Assembly (NCBI RefSeq): GCF_932294415.1
Contig: NC_065538.1
Span: 75,741,834 to 75,805,833 of the forward strand
DNA from: Quercus robur
Lineage: Eukaryota > Streptophyta > Magnoliopsida > Fagales > Fagaceae
Direction of reading: 5' to 3'
Length of the DNA: 64,000 bases
Position numbers and translations under genes: made by a program. Each line of letters opens with the position of its first letter. Position 1 is the stretch's first letter. Below the pieces are notes generated by a model. The model saw only the letters and a program-made list of their open reading frames with translations, was not told the DNA's origin and searched no databases. Below are positions 60,122 through 64,000 of this stretch, piece after piece.

Positions 60122-63100
60122 TTAACGGATAGGGTGATATTGCGCTGATATTCTCTTGGGAGGCAACTTACGCAGTATGTAGAGGACTAGAGCTGAAGGC
60201 AGTATCTCAACCAGCTGTTATTTGAGCAACAAAAATTCCAAAAATTAAAATAATAAGAAGTAAAAGAAAGAGACAAAATTAAGGTTTACAAAATAACAAT
60301 CTTAGTAGAATACCATGTAGTAGATTACGTTCAAAACAGGATGATACAAAACATCAAGTGATGCATCCGTATCAAAAGCAGATAAAAGAACCTGCATTTT
60401 ACAATTAAGTTAGAAGCACATCCACAAATCCAATGTAGGCTTAAGAAAGCAGCAGCACTTTCTAAACATATATGAACAGTGTCATATTGTATGATTGTCT
60501 TCTTTTCACTAAAATAAAGAATTATAATGTAAATGTCCCAAGTTCTTATTTGATTAGATCTAAGTTTGGGAGCTGATAGGATTGATAGTTTGGATCAGCC
60601 AAAATCTGTTGTGTACTCATATCCTCATTTTTATTAGTCAATTTCTTCACACTAGACCTCGGAACTTGACAGGTGAAGTGTAGCCTCACCTCATCCTACA
60701 GACTTAATCACAGACAGATGTTATGATCTCTCTCTCTCTCAATTAATTATATTCTGATCAGATCCATTGAAGATCCCTGTACCTTCATATCTAAAATTTA
60801 AATTGGCCACGCAGATTTAATTACGTAATACCCATGTCTTAAGTTACAAAAGTGAATCGCCTTTTTTATCTTTTTAACAAGTTAACTCTCAATTTTAAAC
60901 CACCTACTACCATTTGCTTCTCTTAGACATCCATTTCACATTTTGCACCTAATACAGTATGGTATAATATGCATGAGAGAGGCCGAAATAGTGTAATCTT
61001 TCTAAGGACTACAAATTCAGATATACATCTACAAGCCCATGAAAAAACTAGTTTGCAACATAGTCTGTAACTTACCACAAAGCATCTTATTAGAAAACAG
61101 GTGAAACATATGGCTGTAACAGATCCAACCTGAAACACAAAGCACAAGTTACATCAATAAAAGAAATTTCACTCTAGATTCCTGAGGCTTTATCCATAGA
61201 AACATTCACAAATATATAATAAATGATCTGCAGTTTATATTTACTTGGATTTGAAGAGAGTCATGTCGTAGAAAAACAATTTATTTTGGTGACAATGAGA
61301 ACCAGATAACACAGCCATAACCATATAATTAAATCATTTCTCATGACAAGAAAGTTAATTCATTCGCCAACCAAAAGTTTTAATTATTCTAACTAGAAGC
61401 CCAGCATGAGTCTCGCTCATTTCATTTGATGAAATAATGAAATCTGCTTTAGTTATTTTTATGTATAAAAAATAAGGCAAATTTATCCTTTCTTGTCAGA
61501 TTAATTGTCACACAATATAATTCAATAATTTCTCATACAAATTTTGGTAAAGCAGCAACATTATGCACTTGTTTTATTCCATTTTTGTCTTTATATAAGT
61601 AAAATAATTTTATTAAGAAAGAGGAAGCAGTTTGAATACACAAAATGTGTCCAAACTACACCTGAAAGAGTTCAAACTAAAGTTCAAAGAGTCTAAAAAA
61701 TCCAGAACATGACAAGAAGGAATACTGCCAATGGCAATCCTCCAAAGATTTTACCAAATTATTTTACTTATGACAAGGAAGTTAATCTGATGTGAATACA
61801 TAAATGAGAAAGTTAAATTGTAACAAATAATTGTTGTTAATCACATTTCATTTTATGCATCTGATACATAGATCTAATAGCCATGATTCCTAACTGTGGC
61901 ACCATTATCCTTCTTAAAGTAGACTTGCCTGCCACAAATATTATGCATAGCTAGAACAAAAAAAAGCATTAAATATACAAGGGAGAAATTTAACACTTTC
62001 CAGCATAAAAAGTTAAAAACTGGTCCAATTGGGTCATCGCAAACTTGCAACCACCTGATGTATCTGATTTTTTCTAGATGACCAATTATATAGGGGCAGA
62101 GGTTCTTCAAAAGATATGCTTACTAAATGCTCGCTATCATTAGAAGAGCTTAATCTTCCAAGAAATCATTTATGAGAATACATGAACAAGAATTTAGCAT
62201 GAAGATGATCATCTAACAGGTCCCTCATAAAGTCCATTGCAGCGAAAAATTAAAAATTAAAAACTAAAAAAAAAAAAAAAAAAAACATGTATACTTTTCC
62301 CTAGCTTGTTCAGTACCAAACTAGTGATAGTATCATAATACAAGCATAGTAGAAAAACTCTCTCTCTGGGTATATATATATAAATCAAAATATGCTGACA
62401 GCTTAACTTCTAAGCACAAAAGCAAAAAACATTGCTAAAAAGAGCAGGGGGGACACAATGTTCGCTCTTCCATCTTCAGCTGGTCTATTTTGCACTCTGC
62501 CAGCAGCATTTGTGCATCTGAACAATGGGAAAAAAAACAAGGAAAAGGCCCCACTCCCTCACATTCATCACAGTTACCAGCTCTCCTCTGCTGAGTCTTT
62601 TCTTATCTCCTTTGCAGCAAGCTCTGCCAGCCTCATGCTCCAAACCGATGGTGTCACGACATTCTCCATGACGCTGCCCCAGGTACAAAGCAGTGTGGTA
62701 TCCGTTGTAAAGGAGAATGGTTTTGGGCTTGAGGATCTGAACAAGGTTAAGTCCAAACAATTGTAGCGTAGGCTGAGCTGGGAACTCAATGAGACTTCCA
62801 GCTAGGGATGGCTGGTTTCAAACCTATCTCTCTTCCTTAAGAGCCCTACTCATTCCATAACTGTATGAGCTTCCCCAAAGCATTGGTTATGTCTGAGATC
62901 CAGTACTCGCAGATTCAAAAGGAATCTATTCCTATGACCTATAATATGAGGGTATACTTTATGACAGGAGAGTCTACGACTCACCTTAGGTAAAACTATA
63001 TATATGTGTGTGTATAATTTGTATTTTAGTGCATATCTTCTACATACTGCAAGTAAATTAATTGATTGCTATAGAATACAAGTTAGTGTTGCTTCTGCTG

Positions 63101-63786
63101 CCTAGACATGCAAATGCACAAGCACAAAAACATATTCCAAAATGACAATATCAAGTCTATATAGATCAAGTTTATCTAATTTAATCAATGTATACGGAAA
63201 TTAAGTCATGTGCAGATCCATTGACAGCCCTAATTTATTTACATTCAATTTACCCAATATCTATCCATTAAAAAGGGAAAATTTCACTGTAACAAAGCTA
63301 GTGATCATGATCCACTAGACAAGCTTTAATGGGAAGGCACATACCTCATGAAGCTTCTTCCTTCTTCCTTTTGATTCAATAGGAAAGCGTCTCAGCATGA
63401 AAAATAATCTGTAAGCATTGGCTATGTCAATCCACCAGGAGAAAGTGCACAAATAAAACTCCAAAGAAAGACAAGGAACACCAACAAGTACCAAATATGA
63501 TGCAAAAAACTCACCTTCCACCATACAGCAAGAACCCTAATGCAGCTATGATTGACACAACTGGAGTAAAAAAAAAACGTGGAAAATAAGTATGATGATT
63601 AATGAAAGAAGCAATGCTCAGAATGTACAATATATATTTTGAGATGAAAAACGAATTTTCAATCTCCAGGAAATCTGAAGTAAACATTTTTCTTTGGAAA
63701 CCTGAAGTCTAACCTGCAATAAATATTTTCCCAATGAATTCTACAATGCTGTTGTCATCAATCCAAAGGTATACCCAGATGCAAAC
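60122..63786 (-). CDS. TOM1: TOM1 (tobamovirus multiplication 1) family membrane protein, 3' six exons (runs off right edge)
   Basis: Seven-pass membrane protein of the TOM1/TOM3/THH1 family. In Arabidopsis it sits in the tonoplast and anchors tobamovirus replication complexes; its own cellular role is less clear. Exons in gene order: 63714-63786, 63515-63560, 63345-63408, 61076-61129, 60314-60391, 60122-60214. All are in phase, giving the last 135 residues. Visible parts are [74 protein letters not shown], and [20 protein letters not shown] ending AQYHPIR-stop. These match the family C-terminus closely. The 2.2-kb intron 61130-63344 is unusually long here and carries an unidentified stretch. 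The N-terminal half lies outside the window. Confidence 0.94.
62440..62990. other. Unidentified, less AT-rich stretch in a TOM1 intron
   Basis: More GC-rich than the rest of the intron. Open on the plus strand (62458-62766, starting [20 protein letters not shown]) and almost open on the minus strand. No motif, splice pattern or family is recognised. It may be an inserted fragment of another gene or organelle DNA; I cannot tell. Confidence 0.3.
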
Positions 63787-63949
63787 CTGAAGTAAGAACC
63801 TCACTTTGGTTAAATTCTTAAGATCATGAAAGTAATATTACATTACTATAGTGGCTCTCAGAGGCTGCTTATTACTGTTTATGCTAGGATGAGTGGATGA
63901 CATGTGCTTAGTGACAAAAGGAAAGATATGTCTTTTATTATGCACCAAA

Positions 63950-64000
63950 AAAAAAAAAAAAAGAGAGAGAGAGAGAGAGAGAAGAAGAAGAAGAATAAAT
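63950..64000. repeat. A-rich run and (GA)n/(GAA)n microsatellite at right edge
   Basis: An A run, then (GA)10-like and (GAA)4-like repeats. Lies within the TOM1 intron. Confidence 0.85.

Noticed and set aside
61380-61460. Possible Helitron end (CTAGAAGCCCAGCATGAG)
   Set aside because: CTAG followed by a weak hairpin only; no matching 5' end and no clear family similarity.

Overview
This is nuclear DNA from a flowering plant, most likely a woody eudicot. The evidence is GT-AG introns, plant-only gene families (RBP45-type RNA-binding protein, class V small heat-shock protein, TOM1), an AT-rich background, and a dense load of plant transposons (L1-type LINEs, MULE-type MITEs, a Helitron, solo LTRs). 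Fagaceae is a guess from the style of the repeats and was not tested.

Layout. 1-985 (-): the first two coding exons of an RBP45-type RNA-binding protein, running off the left edge. 5.5-7.9 kb (+): an intact MYND zinc-finger protein with an MSS51-like C-terminal domain. 10.3-10.8 kb (+): an intact two-exon class V small heat-shock protein. 12.8-26.0 kb (-): a complete 20-exon ASPM gene (1493 codons plus stop, all exon phases agree) for a calmodulin- and microtubule-binding spindle protein. 26-54 kb: a 28-kb block of transposons, pseudogenes and local duplications. 54.1-57.5 kb (+): an intact six-exon Derlin-2 gene (244 aa). 60.1-63.8 kb (-): the last six coding exons of TOM1, running off the right edge.

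The order TOM1 - Derlin - ASPM - HSP15.4 matches, from memory, Arabidopsis chromosome 4 (At4g21790, At4g21810, At4g21820, At4g21870). The gene core therefore looks like an old syntenic block, and the 26-54 kb interval is lineage-specific growth. The genes do not form one pathway: they serve RNA binding, protein folding and ER quality control, spindle organisation, and a tonoplast protein known as a tobamovirus host factor.

The most informative part is the 38-54 kb interval. It holds three copies of the first exon of a secreted-type PP2C-like gene, and a second broken copy of the Derlin promoter, intron 1 and part of exon 2. This suggests that a divergent PP2C/Derlin unit was copied locally and then taken apart by nested TIR elements, most with recognisable 9-bp target duplications, and by a solo LTR. 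I found no tRNA, rRNA or CRISPR array, and no clearly new biological system.
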